This document shows, piece by piece, positions 45,201 through 52,452 of a DNA stretch of 64,000 nt; the stretch's first letter is position 1; each line of letters starts with the position of its first letter. Source of the DNA: an uncultured Tateyamaria sp. (lineage in GTDB: Bacteria > Pseudomonadota > Alphaproteobacteria > Rhodobacterales > Rhodobacteraceae). The translations under genes and the position numbers were made by a program. The notes beneath the pieces were generated by a model. The model searched no databases and was not told where the DNA came from. It saw only the letters and a program-made list of their open reading frames with translations. The DNA lies in NCBI RefSeq assembly GCF_947497045.1, contig NZ_CANMEU010000011.1:1-64000 (forward strand), written 5' to 3'.

Positions 45201-45885
45201 GTCCCTGAATGGTGGCACCAAAACCGTTGAAAACGGTGTTGGACACGACGTCGCCTACTTCATCGCCCACTTGGAACGAAATGCCTGCGCCGTCATTGCC
45301 TTCGCCTGCATCAATTGTCCCACCTGAGAAGTTCGAGATGTTGACATTTTCGGCTGTCGCGTTGGTGTAGATGGTGCCGTTACGCTGGTTGTCGGTCCCG
45401 ATGATGTCGCCAAAGTTGCGAACGCTGATACCGTCGCCTTCGATCTCGACAGCGCGGCTGTCAGAGGAGATGACGCCACCGCGGAAGTTGTCGAGCGTGC
45501 CCGAGCTGTTTGGCCCGCTGAATTCAACGCCGTTCAGTTCGCCGGCGATGCTGCCAAAGTTGCGGATGGCTGCGCTTGATCCGTCCGTAACTTCGATGCC
45601 TGTGGCGACTTCGCCATTTGCATCGATGCTGCCGCTGCGGAAGTTGAAGACCTGGGCGTCTTCGGCTTCGACAGATACGGCAGACGGTGCGCCGTTTGTT
45701 TCGACCTGCCCAAAGTTGAGGAACCGTGCAAAGTCATTGTTCAGGATGAACGCGGGTGTGTTGTCGACAACGGTGCTTTGGAAAAAGCCGTTGGTCAGGG
45801 TTTGTCCATCACGGACGGTTTCTTGGGCCAGAGAAGACGTGTTCAGCAATCTGGCACGCAAGCTGGCAAGGATCTCGGATAGCAT
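42250..45885 (-). CDS. RTX-type secreted protein with tandem repeats and CHRD-like halves
   Basis: A 1211-residue, highly acidic, Asn/Asp/Gly-rich protein with almost no Cys. Layout: short N-terminus; three tandem repeats of about 180 residues (138-677), marked by DxQRNGTxY; a Ca-binding RTX block near 700-735; the second and first halves of a CHRD-like domain (795-817, then 833-910); RTX blocks near 1005-1050 and 1100-1140; and a C-terminal tail suited to a type I signal. It is exported through the following ABC/HlyD pair. The start at 45885 follows GGAG; ATG 45900 is possible. No enzymatic domain is seen, so an adhesin, S-layer or matrix role is a guess. Confidence 0.88.
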   Translation of the reverse strand: MLSEILASLRARLLNTSSLAQETVRDGQTLTNGFFQSTVVDNTPAFILNNDFARFLNFGQVETNGAPSAVSVEAEDAQVFNFRSGSIDANGEVATGIEVTDGSSAAIRNFGSIAGELNGVEFSGPNSSGTLDNFRGGVISSDSRAVEIEGDGISVRNFGDIIGTDNQRNGTIYTNATAENVNISNFSGGTIDAGEGNDGAGISFQVGDEVGDVVSNTVFNGFGATIQGRGQAASNTGGAGDGIRINNGAEGTVSDTDIVNSGLISSESNSGTAGGIRIADGVAAEGRILNTSTGVIEGVRNGLYIGEGEHDLDVLNFGTIQSDSRAVNIDGTGVNLTNAGDILGTDDQRNGTLYADGTADDFSVRNLTTGTIDAGEGNLGSGFGAEIGGAEDGANTFTLENDGTIQGRGNAPAGNNSAGDGVRIGNVGNTGTTDATITNTGDILSEGGNGTVAGLRVVNGVNFQGSLTNSGLIAGVQNGVYFGTGDHTGGSFVNEEDGVVSSGSRALNIDGEGLSVTNRGSILGTGDQRNGTVYADATADNYSFTNSGLVDAGEGNNGSAVALQTGDVDGDIVSAVIVNEEGGVFQGRGDATEGNQVGDGLRLFSNQEDASFAGLVQNDGVIAGSEDSDAAAGIRIDGGLNLLGAIINEGEITGTVNAIDATEAGSVTFVNDDDGVVNGNVLLGAGEDIVVDLGQINGVLDGGAGDDVLIAGQGDNVIVGGLGNDFIEGGDGFDTADFSDLDVAVTVNLDANGNGTATRETGFSVSVQDVVVGASLQPTPNIDGGAGFVAEALAGNLYYNVHTADFPGGEIRGQLEVVSDTGAGHNRVIQLAGSLDAAQEPGPTSDSEATGEATLTIRFNEAGEVIYSSELSVTGLNEADLQTPVPGVVSAIHLHNAPAGINGPIAQDTLVDAGAVVDAAARLGVSGADVIDEVVEVDVLSSIERVIGSDDSDTVDLSSFNGVTIDLDLSAPAPNPAANGDEGPQDGGIIVDGGIAIEVDDFENVIGSSGDDLILGNNEFNILYGGAGNDAIHSFGGADIIDGGSGIDTALFSAGAGVVLDLDEGGNGVATVNAPDGATLDQVFNFENINGSNNAGSPNGGNDILSGNSGANQLNGQAGDDILNGEGGNDVLIGGAGSDTFTFEGLFGNDTVNDFQSGVDRLDFSDFGPDFAESLVVSQDGNDALLTFSSDASVRLEGVNSTDLTDDDFIA
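43855..45474 (-). repeat. Three tandem coding repeats of about 540 bases
   Basis: Units begin near 45474, 44934 and 44394 on the minus strand, each coding about 180 residues. The units are diverged in sequence but share the order SDSRAV / NQRNGTxY / IDAGEG / QGRG / GDGxRI / AGxRI. Confidence 0.75.
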
Positions 45886-45900
45886 GGGTGATCTCCGCAT

Positions 45901-46466
45901 GAGTTTTTGGTTACAGCGAAGATCTGGCCGAACGTCCGGCCTCTTCGCTGGTCAACCAAGTGTGGATGTGTGCGGATTCTTAAAATTCTTCCTCCGAATG
46001 CCCCCTATAAGCATTGGATATACTCACAGAATTCGTGAGATCCGGTAATTAAATATAGTTATAAAACAGGGTCTTAGATTCATATGAATGGCTGTCAGAT
46101 TTAGTCGGTGACGTGAGTTCACGAAAGTGTTGGCGAAGTTGAGCGTGCTCGGGCCCAACTTTCGGATGCTGCGTCAGCGAAAACCACTTTTGCACAGGGC
46201 GGTTTCGTCCCGCGTCTCGCTTGTTCAACCTCGATACAGCGAGAAATCGTCCCTTCCAGTATAAGCTCCTTTCGGATCTTCGCCGTATCTTGGGTAGCGG
46301 TGGTAATGCGGGACAATCCGGCCGGTTGCGCAGGCAAGCAGATGACTGGTTGCGACTTATTCAGATTGACGGCTCATGGTGTGTGCGTCATTGACCCAAG
46401 ACACGCTGGGACGTGAGTTGCGATACATCAGTTGTCGCCTGATCTGGTATCTGAATCGGAACGCGA
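45901..46466. other. Divergent intergenic region, RTX gene / DMT transporter
   Basis: 566 bases without a supportable gene. A small dyad CTCAC-N7-GTGAG at 46023-46039 lies about 140 bases before the RTX start and might be a regulator site. Confidence 0.4.
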
Positions 46467-47354
46467 ATGATCGCAAACATTGCAACTGATCGCAAAGCAA
46501 ACCTGATTGGAAGCATTTGGATGGTCGCGGCGATGGCCATTTTTGCCGTCGAAGACTCCTTTGTAAAAGCAGCGTCTGTCGTACTGCCTGTCGGCCAAAT
46601 CTTGATGATCTTTGGCCTTGGCGGGGCAGCGGTGTTCGCGTGTTTGGCCCGCCTGAACAACGAACCCCTATATATCAAGGATGCCGTCTCTCGACCGATG
46701 CGCATTCGCGCGTACTTCGAAATCGTCGGTCGTCTGTTCTACTTCCTTGCCATTGCGTTCACACCGTTGTCATCCGCGACAGTGATATTGCAGGCAACAC
46801 CGTTGGTTGTCGTTGCATCTGCCGCATTGCTGTTTGGAGAGAAGGTTGGATGGCGGAGGTGGACTGCAATCTTTATCGGTTTTGTCGGTGTCATCATCAT
46901 GGTCCAGCCGGGAACCGACAGTTTTTCAGTCCTGTCGATTTTGGCAGTTATCGGCATGATCGGTTTTGCAGGACGTGATCTGGCAAGCCGTGCTGCCCCG
47001 GCCACACTCAGCACAGCCATTCTCGGACTATACGGTTTCCTGTCTATCGCGGTTGCGGGGGCGATGTTTTCGGTCTGGCAAGGCGTATCATTTGTATATC
47101 CCGATACTGGCACCTCTCTTTATGTATTGGGGGCCATTACGGCTGGCGTTGCCGCGTATTCATGCCTTATGAAAGCGATGCGCACCGGCGAGGTATCTGC
47201 CGTGACACCTTTCCGGTACACGAGGTTACTCTTCGGGATCACGCTGGGTGTGGTGCTATTTGATGAGCAATTGACGGCTGTGATGGTGCTTGGCTCCGGT
47301 TTGATTGTCTTTTCCGGCCTGTTCATTCTTTGGCGCGGTAAATCAGCCGGATAG
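46467..47354 (+). CDS. DMT (EamA) family transporter
   Basis: A 295-residue ten-helix transporter made of two EamA repeats. Features are GSIWMVAAMAIFAVEDSFVK at the start, ALAFTPLSSATVILQATPLVV-like sequence in repeat one and VTPFRYTRLLFGITLG in repeat two. Substrates of such proteins are usually unknown metabolites. It is monocistronic. Confidence 0.88.
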   Translation: MIANIATDRKANLIGSIWMVAAMAIFAVEDSFVKAASVVLPVGQILMIFGLGGAAVFACLARLNNEPLYIKDAVSRPMRIRAYFEIVGRLFYFLAIAFTPLSSATVILQATPLVVVASAALLFGEKVGWRRWTAIFIGFVGVIIMVQPGTDSFSVLSILAVIGMIGFAGRDLASRAAPATLSTAILGLYGFLSIAVAGAMFSVWQGVSFVYPDTGTSLYVLGAITAGVAAYSCLMKAMRTGEVSAVTPFRYTRLLFGITLGVVLFDEQLTAVMVLGSGLIVFSGLFILWRGKSAG

Positions 47355-47720
47355 TTGAAAGATGTGGCAGGTAATTTAACAAAGGCGATGACAACAGAAC
47401 AGCCTTTTCCTTCTTCGAGGATCTTATACAGCTCATTGTACCGGCTGATCCGACCTCCCTTCAACAATGGGAGGTCTGCGAACGCTTTGAATGTTATCCA
47501 ACCTCTGAAACGCATTGCCTGTTCAATGACCTCAATGGCCATAATCGGCGAACAGCTAGACATTTCTTTTTATCTGATAATCAGCGGCCGGGAGCTTTCT
47601 CGCGATTGTGTTCAACATCCCCATCGCGCGGGATGCTTTCCTTCCTGATGCCGAAATCGCACGGTTTCCAAAACTCCTGCCTTGGGTAGTATGCCTGTGA
47701 CAGAGCCAAAGGAAGATGTG
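47355..47720. other. Intergenic region before the lipoamide dehydrogenase gene
   Basis: No gene is supported. A minus frame from 47563 (GWITFKAFADLPLLKGGRIS...) may be the stub of an old gene; it continues into the DMT gene and has no recognised family. Confidence 0.35.
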
Positions 47721-49178
47721 ATGAAAGATTACGATGTTGATGTTGCCATTCTCGGTGCCGGAACCGCCGGGATGGCGGCCTACCGCGAGGTTGTCAAACA
47801 GACGGATCGGGTCGCCCTGATTGACGGCGGCCCGCTGGGAACCACCTGTGCGCGTGTGGGGTGTATGCCTTCCAAGCTGCTGATCGCAGCGGCGGATGCT
47901 GCAAATGAGGCGCGCCATATGGAGAGGTTCGGAGTCTCGGCAGGATCAGTCACGGTTGATGGTGTCGCGGTGATGGACCGCGTGCGACGGGAACGCGACC
48001 GTTTCGTTGGCTTTGTGCATGATACCGTAGAGGCGTTCGACCAGAAGCACCTCATCCGCCAGAATGCCCGTTTCCTTGATGACACCACCATTGAACTGGA
48101 CGATGGCTCCCGTCTGACTGCGCGCAGCATTATCATTGCGACTGGCTCTCGCCCTGCAATTCCGCTCCCGTTTGAGGCTGCGGGTGATCGGTTGGTCGTC
48201 AATGACGACGTGTTCGAGTGGACGGACCTTCCCCGCTCGGTCGCTGTTTTCGGTGCTGGTGTGATTGGCTTGGAACTTGGTCAGGCTTTGTCGCGGCTTG
48301 GTGTCCGGGTGCATCTGTTCGGATTGGGAAACTCCGTTGGACCGCTGAGTGATCCGGATCTGGTGGCCTATGCCCGCCAGACTTTCGGGTCGGAGTTCGC
48401 AGCGCATTTCGATGCTGATACACAGATTTCCCGGGATGGGGATCAGGTGGTGGTGCGTTGGACCGACAAGGGCGATGCCAGCGACACGGGTGAGGAACGC
48501 TTTGACTATCTATTGGCCGCGACCGGCCGGCGACCGAACCTAGACAACATCGGGATCGAAAACACATCGCTTGTTCTGGATGATCGAGGGTCCCCGCGCC
48601 ATGATCACATGTCCATGCGTGCTGACATGAAAGGCGACGGGTTGTCCTCGATCTTTGTCACAGGGGATGCCGCGATTGAGTTGCCGTTGCTGCATGAGGC
48701 CGCTGACGAGGGTCGGATCGCTGGTGAAAACGCTGCGCGCTATCCGGAGGTATACCGCCGTGCCAGGCGCGTGGGTTTGGGCGTGGTCTTTTCCGACCCG
48801 CAAATCGCCATTGCCGGGCGAGGTCACGCGGAACTGATCAAGGCCGGAGTTGATTTTGCCTATGGTGAGGTTTCTTTCGAGGATCAGGGGCGTGCCCGCG
48901 TGATCGGTAAGGACAAGGGGCTGTTGCGCGTCTATGCAGTTCGCGAAACGGGTGTCCTGCTTGGCGCAGAGATGATTGGTCCTGCCGCCGAACATATCGG
49001 GCACCTGCTGGCCTGGACGATTGAGAGCCGCCTGACCGTGACAGAGACGTTGCAGCGCCCGTTCTATCATCCGGTGATCGAGGAAGGCCTGCGCACGGCC
49101 CTTCGCAACCTCGCCGCCGAACTGGAATTCGGCCCCAATCCGCCATTGCGTTGCATTGACTGCGGTCCAGGCGGTTAG
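47721..49178 (+). CDS. Dihydrolipoyl-dehydrogenase-like flavoprotein
   Basis: A 485-residue member of the disulfide reductase family: FAD motif VAILGAGTAGMAA, redox pair Cys43-Cys48 (GTTCARVGCMPSK), NAD motif VAVFGAGVIGLELGQAL, second FAD motif IFVTGDAA and catalytic FYHPVIEEGL. It lacks a neighbouring 2-oxoacid dehydrogenase and a lipoyl domain. It could be an Lpd paralogue or a mercuric-reductase-like enzyme; the CxxxxC pair cannot tell these apart, and MerA's C-terminal Cys pair is not evident (one CIDC is present). ATG 47721 follows AGGAAG. Confidence 0.87.
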   Translation: MKDYDVDVAILGAGTAGMAAYREVVKQTDRVALIDGGPLGTTCARVGCMPSKLLIAAADAANEARHMERFGVSAGSVTVDGVAVMDRVRRERDRFVGFVHDTVEAFDQKHLIRQNARFLDDTTIELDDGSRLTARSIIIATGSRPAIPLPFEAAGDRLVVNDDVFEWTDLPRSVAVFGAGVIGLELGQALSRLGVRVHLFGLGNSVGPLSDPDLVAYARQTFGSEFAAHFDADTQISRDGDQVVVRWTDKGDASDTGEERFDYLLAATGRRPNLDNIGIENTSLVLDDRGSPRHDHMSMRADMKGDGLSSIFVTGDAAIELPLLHEAADEGRIAGENAARYPEVYRRARRVGLGVVFSDPQIAIAGRGHAELIKAGVDFAYGEVSFEDQGRARVIGKDKGLLRVYAVRETGVLLGAEMIGPAAEHIGHLLAWTIESRLTVTETLQRPFYHPVIEEGLRTALRNLAAELEFGPNPPLRCIDCGPGG

Positions 49179-49335
49179 GCGACGGGGACGGGTTGGTTTC
49201 GTGATCCTGATCGCTCGGCTTTTGGGCCACCCGTGTGCCCTGCCATCGCCACCTATCTGGCGATGATTATCGTTCGGAGTCTGTCTTTCTTGGTCCATAA
49301 GCCGATCAGTGATATCTGAAGAACGCACCCTGAAA

Positions 49336-49377
49336 GAAACGATAAGCGGCCGCCCCTTGGGACGGCCGTTTCGTTTT
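49336..49377. terminator. Bidirectional terminator between lpd-like and DM13 genes
   Basis: A CGGCCG stem pairs with its inverse across CCCCTTGGGA, extended by partly matching AAACG / CGTTT flanks, and ends in TTTCGTTTT on the plus strand. The reverse side reads CGTTTCTTTC. Confidence 0.65.
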
Positions 49378-49427
49378 CTGGGAAAAGTGCCGAGGCAATC
49401 CAATCCCTGCCCGTCCCGGATGAGGGG

Positions 49428-49823
49428 TTACGAGATGCCCGCAACGCCAAGCGGCACACTGAATTGCTTGCACCAGATGTAGACTTCGTTGAAATCATCG
49501 ACATTGACGGTAGGGGGTACGATGTAAATCTGAAGGCCCGTCAGTTGCTGGAGTTCGCCCAGATCCGTCACGTCGACATAGGTGCCATCATTCCCGAAGC
49601 CGACGCGCGGATCAGGTGCCCCGTCCAAGCTGAAATCCGTATCGAGGATGACGACGGCACCACCGTCAGCAGTTTTGATGATCTGCACACCACCTGTTGT
49701 GATGTGATCGCTGGCCCCGGTGAATGTACCAGACGCGACGGAACTGTGGTCACCGGCCAGAACGGGGCTGAAGCTGATTGTGGCGGCAGTGATCGCAATC
49801 AAGGCTGTCGAGAAGAATTTCAT
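49428..49823 (-). CDS. DM13 domain secreted protein
   Basis: A 131-residue exported protein: signal peptide (about 1-24) then a DM13 domain (GTFTGASDHITTGGVQII to the C-terminal YIWCKQFSVPLG). DM13 domains are proposed redox or electron-transfer modules with one conserved Cys, here at IWCKQF. It is divergent from the TetR gene with an operator-like palindrome between. ATG 49823 gives the signal; a longer frame adds 29 residues without support. Confidence 0.8.
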   Translation of the reverse strand: MKFFSTALIAITAATISFSPVLAGDHSSVASGTFTGASDHITTGGVQIIKTADGGAVVILDTDFSLDGAPDPRVGFGNDGTYVDVTDLGELQQLTGLQIYIVPPTVNVDDFNEVYIWCKQFSVPLGVAGIS

Positions 49824-49927
49824 GGGTTTTGGTCCTTTTGCTGGTCGGGCGGGTATGCCGTCTCCGGTGCGGATAAGAGCAGCATAAAGTTTGGAACAGG
49901 ATAATTCCAAACACCTTTCCGTGATTG

Positions 49928-49943
49928 GGAACTAAAAAGTTCC
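49928..49943. promoter_or_regulatory. Palindrome between DM13 and tetR genes
   Basis: GGAACT-AAAA-AGTTCC is a perfect 16-base inverted repeat in a stretch shared by two divergent genes, 22 bases before the TetR start. It is the obvious candidate for the TetR operator. Confidence 0.6.
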
Positions 49944-49964
49944 TAATTCAGAAAATACTCCTAT

Positions 49965-50540
49965 ATGGAACGCATGGCACGACCAAGAGAGTTTGACACA
50001 CATCTAGCGGTAGCCCGCGCAATGGCCGTTTTCTGGGAACACGGCTATGATGCGACGACGACCGATCAGTTGCTTGAAGGCATGAAGTTGACGCGGGGCA
50101 GTCTCTACAAGGCATTCGATGACAAGAAGGCGCTCTTCCTTCGGGCACTTGATCTTTATGATGCCCAAGAGGTGGGTAAGGCAGTCGAAATTCTGTCTGA
50201 CCCAAGCGTCGAGGGCAGAGAGCGGATCAGATCGCTGTTCCGGTCAATCACAGATGCCGTGGATTCCGGAAATCGCATGGGCTGCCTCTTGTGTTCCACG
50301 CTTTCCGGGGCGGCGGCGCAAGAGGCCGACATTTCGCCCCGTACTTTGGCCTCGGCCGAGAAACTGCATATCGGCTTCGAGACAGCGCTTTGTGACAGTG
50401 ATGGGGTTGAGTTTCCGACAGAGTATGCTCGGCTGCTGATGGCGCAATATGTCGGGCTGCGGGTGCTATCCCGCACCGGCATCTCATCGGGTGCCATCCG
50501 GGAAAGTGTAGACGCGGTTAACGCCCTGCTACACCGATAG
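49965..50540 (+). CDS. TetR family transcriptional regulator
   Basis: A 191-residue TetR repressor of the AcrR/YcdC-like sort: HTH FDTHLAVARAMAVFWEHGYDATTTDQLLEGMKLTRGSLYKAF, then a ligand-binding helical half with MGCLLCSTLSG. ATG 49965 or ATG 49974 may start it. It likely regulates itself and the divergent DM13 gene through the palindrome at 49928-49943. Confidence 0.88.
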   Translation: MERMARPREFDTHLAVARAMAVFWEHGYDATTTDQLLEGMKLTRGSLYKAFDDKKALFLRALDLYDAQEVGKAVEILSDPSVEGRERIRSLFRSITDAVDSGNRMGCLLCSTLSGAAAQEADISPRTLASAEKLHIGFETALCDSDGVEFPTEYARLLMAQYVGLRVLSRTGISSGAIRESVDAVNALLHR

Positions 50541-50556
50541 GGGCTGTCTGCCTTCC

Positions 50557-50570
50557 TGCCCTTACGGGCA
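50557..50570 (+). terminator. Small hairpin after tetR
   Basis: TGCCC-TTAC-GGGCA, followed by TTT, 16 bases after the stop of the TetR gene. A weak terminator candidate. Confidence 0.4.
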
Positions 50571-50642
50571 TTTCCGGGAGGGTCAGGCGTAGAGTATCGC
50601 ATCTTTTTCCCTGGTGAATTTCCAGCTTTGATCCATGTGGTA

Positions 50643-50681
50643 AAAGCAAAAAATTGGCGGATGGCCGGGAAACCATCCGCC
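50643..50681 (-). terminator. Rho-independent terminator of the kinase gene
   Basis: A perfect nine-base-pair stem GGCGGATGG / CCATCCGCC with an eight-base loop is followed, on the minus strand, by AATTTTTTGCTTTT. It ends the transcript of the gene at 50775-51446. Confidence 0.85.
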
Positions 50682-50774
50682 GTTGTGGCCTGTACAGAAG
50701 GCTGGGGGGAAAAACCTTTGCACATTTGGGACATCGTGCTGTGTACAGGCGGGACGCTGTTGCGATCTGAGTGC

Positions 50775-51446
50775 TCAGATCGGTCTATCGGGTAACATCA
50801 AACAAAATTCGGTACCGTTTGGGGAGCTGCGCAGCAAGCGTATTCTGCCACCCATTTCACGAGCAAGGCTGACGGCTGTCATCAAGCCAAAGCCAATATT
50901 CGCGCCCATCGCCGGTGGGCGGTCAATCCGGGGATATAAGTGGCCAATGATATGTTCGGGCAGGCCAGGGCCGTCATCCGATATCGAGAAGCAGACGTTA
51001 CCGCATCCTTGCGACACCCGGATTGTAATTTGACTACCGGTGCTCGCCCGTATGGCATGCGCGGCATTGACTGTGAGGTTGTAAATGATCCGAAACAGTC
51101 TTGTTTTGCTGCACACAAGCCGTGTGCCGGACGAAACCAATACGTCCATTTTGGGGTGTCCGGCCCGGTCTTCGTAAACGGGGCCAATCAGGTGGGTGAT
51201 GTCTTCAAGCATGCCTTCGATATCGCCCCGGTTGAGCCGGGTTATCGTTTCAGGTTTCTCAGTTTCGTTAAGATCCGTGTCGCAGATATAGGCGATTTGA
51301 TCGATGGCCTTGGAGATGCGTTCAGCATGCAGAGCCACTTTTTCGTCGACATGTTCGCCCAGGCCTTCCGCCGCCAAAGATGCGCTTGCAAGGTACCCCC
51401 GAATATCGTGAGCCGCGCTTCGCAGAGTAAGAGTTGGATGTTCCAA
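50775..51446 (-). CDS. Sensorless histidine kinase / phosphotransferase-like
   Basis: A 223-residue cytoplasmic protein: a dimerisation helix with the phospho-acceptor-like His13 (AAHDIRGYL) and a HATPase domain with an N box (NLTVNAAHAI), G1 (SDDGPGLP), and G2 (GFGLMTAV). There is no sensor, membrane or receiver domain. It may serve as a stand-alone kinase or phosphotransferase; no partner response regulator is adjacent. Confidence 0.8.
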   Translation of the reverse strand: MEHPTLTLRSAAHDIRGYLASASLAAEGLGEHVDEKVALHAERISKAIDQIAYICDTDLNETEKPETITRLNRGDIEGMLEDITHLIGPVYEDRAGHPKMDVLVSSGTRLVCSKTRLFRIIYNLTVNAAHAIRASTGSQITIRVSQGCGNVCFSISDDGPGLPEHIIGHLYPRIDRPPAMGANIGFGLMTAVSLAREMGGRIRLLRSSPNGTEFCLMLPDRPI

Positions 51447-51774
51447 ATCAGACCTCCTGAGTTTTCACTGACAATGTATCAGTGATGGTGACAAATCTAA
51501 CCGACGCATGATGGGCCGTATTTCAATTTCGGAGGGTGGATTCTAGAATTTTGCCAATTGCCAAGTTTGCGACAACCGCGCCGCCAAACAACACCCCCAT
51601 CATCACAGGGCCTTGGCAGAGGCAGGACGCTGCCGTTCTGATTTACGGCTGTGACCCAATACAGAACAGACTCTGGGGCTTTGTGAGTCTGACGAATGCC
51701 CCTTACAATGTTTGACCAAATGACTTCATACATTTAGAACAAAAGAGGAACATTTGGGAATCAATGTGACGTGC
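51447..51774. other. Intergenic region before imuA
   Basis: About 330 bases between divergent genes with no supportable gene. Contains the LexA box at 51737-51751. Confidence 0.5.
51737..51751 (+). promoter_or_regulatory. LexA (SOS) box of the imuA operon
   Basis: GAACAAAAGAGGAAC is an exact GAAC-N7-GAAC alphaproteobacterial LexA box, 23 bases before the imuA ATG. Confidence 0.88.
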
Positions 51775-52452
51775 ATGCAGTCTTTGTCTCTTCAAAAATA
51801 CAAGTTTGGGCAGTGGCATCAGCGGGCCCCGATCAAGCATACCTTGTCGGAAATCTTTCCCGAAACGGTGACAGACGCAGCCGCAATTGGGTACATATTG
51901 GCGCGCCTGCCCCGCATCAATGCGCCTGTTTTGTGGGTGCAGGATCGCGTGTCGTACCGCGAAACGGGGCGGCTCTGTCTTGCAGGGATTGGCATCCAGC
52001 GGCCTATTATCGCGGTGCATTTGTCACGTCCGGCCGACGTCCTGTGGGCATTGGAAGATGGGTTGCGCTGTCGGACACTTGCCGCCGTGATTGGCGAGAT
52101 ATGGGGCGATCCCGCCGCGTTGAACTTTACCGCGACCAAGCGGTTGGCGATGCGTGCAGAGGCCGCGGATGTACCCTGTTGGCTGGTGCGCCATGCCGCC
52201 ACACCAAACCTGAGTGCGGCCCGCAACCGCTGGCGGATCGGGTCCATCCCCTCCACCGCCCACGTCTACGACACCCACGCACCGGGGGAATCGCGCTGGT
52301 CGCTCAATCTGTTCCGGTCGCGTCAGGCCAAGCCGGGCAAGTGGACGGTGACATATGACCGGACGGCGGATCGTCTCGATCACATTACCCCACTTCGCGA
52401 TGGAGCGATGGCAGCGCGTGATGGAACGACAAGGCAACGCGCCACAGGATGA
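51775..52452 (+). CDS. imuA: ImuA, SOS mutagenesis accessory protein
   Basis: ImuA (225 residues) is a RecA/SulA-like ATPase-fold relative that works with ImuB and DnaE2. Features are LSEIFPETVTDAAAIGYILAR at the start, WVQDRVSYRETGRLCLAGIG and WRIGSIPS near the end. ATG 51775 is used because the TTG at 51754 lies against the LexA box. Its 3' end overlaps imuB by about 100 bases, so the two are tightly coupled. Confidence 0.87.
   Translation: MQSLSLQKYKFGQWHQRAPIKHTLSEIFPETVTDAAAIGYILARLPRINAPVLWVQDRVSYRETGRLCLAGIGIQRPIIAVHLSRPADVLWALEDGLRCRTLAAVIGEIWGDPAALNFTATKRLAMRAEAADVPCWLVRHAATPNLSAARNRWRIGSIPSTAHVYDTHAPGESRWSLNLFRSRQAKPGKWTVTYDRTADRLDHITPLRDGAMAARDGTTRQRATG

Noticed and set aside
43855..45474. 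Regular repeats as a possible CRISPR array
   Set aside because: The unit is about 540 bases, in frame and protein-coding, with no short repeat/unique spacer pattern.
47120..47563. 147-codon minus frame overlapping the DMT transporter
   Set aside because: The overlapping part is antisense to a clear gene; only the upstream 200 bases might be a stub and no family could be assigned.
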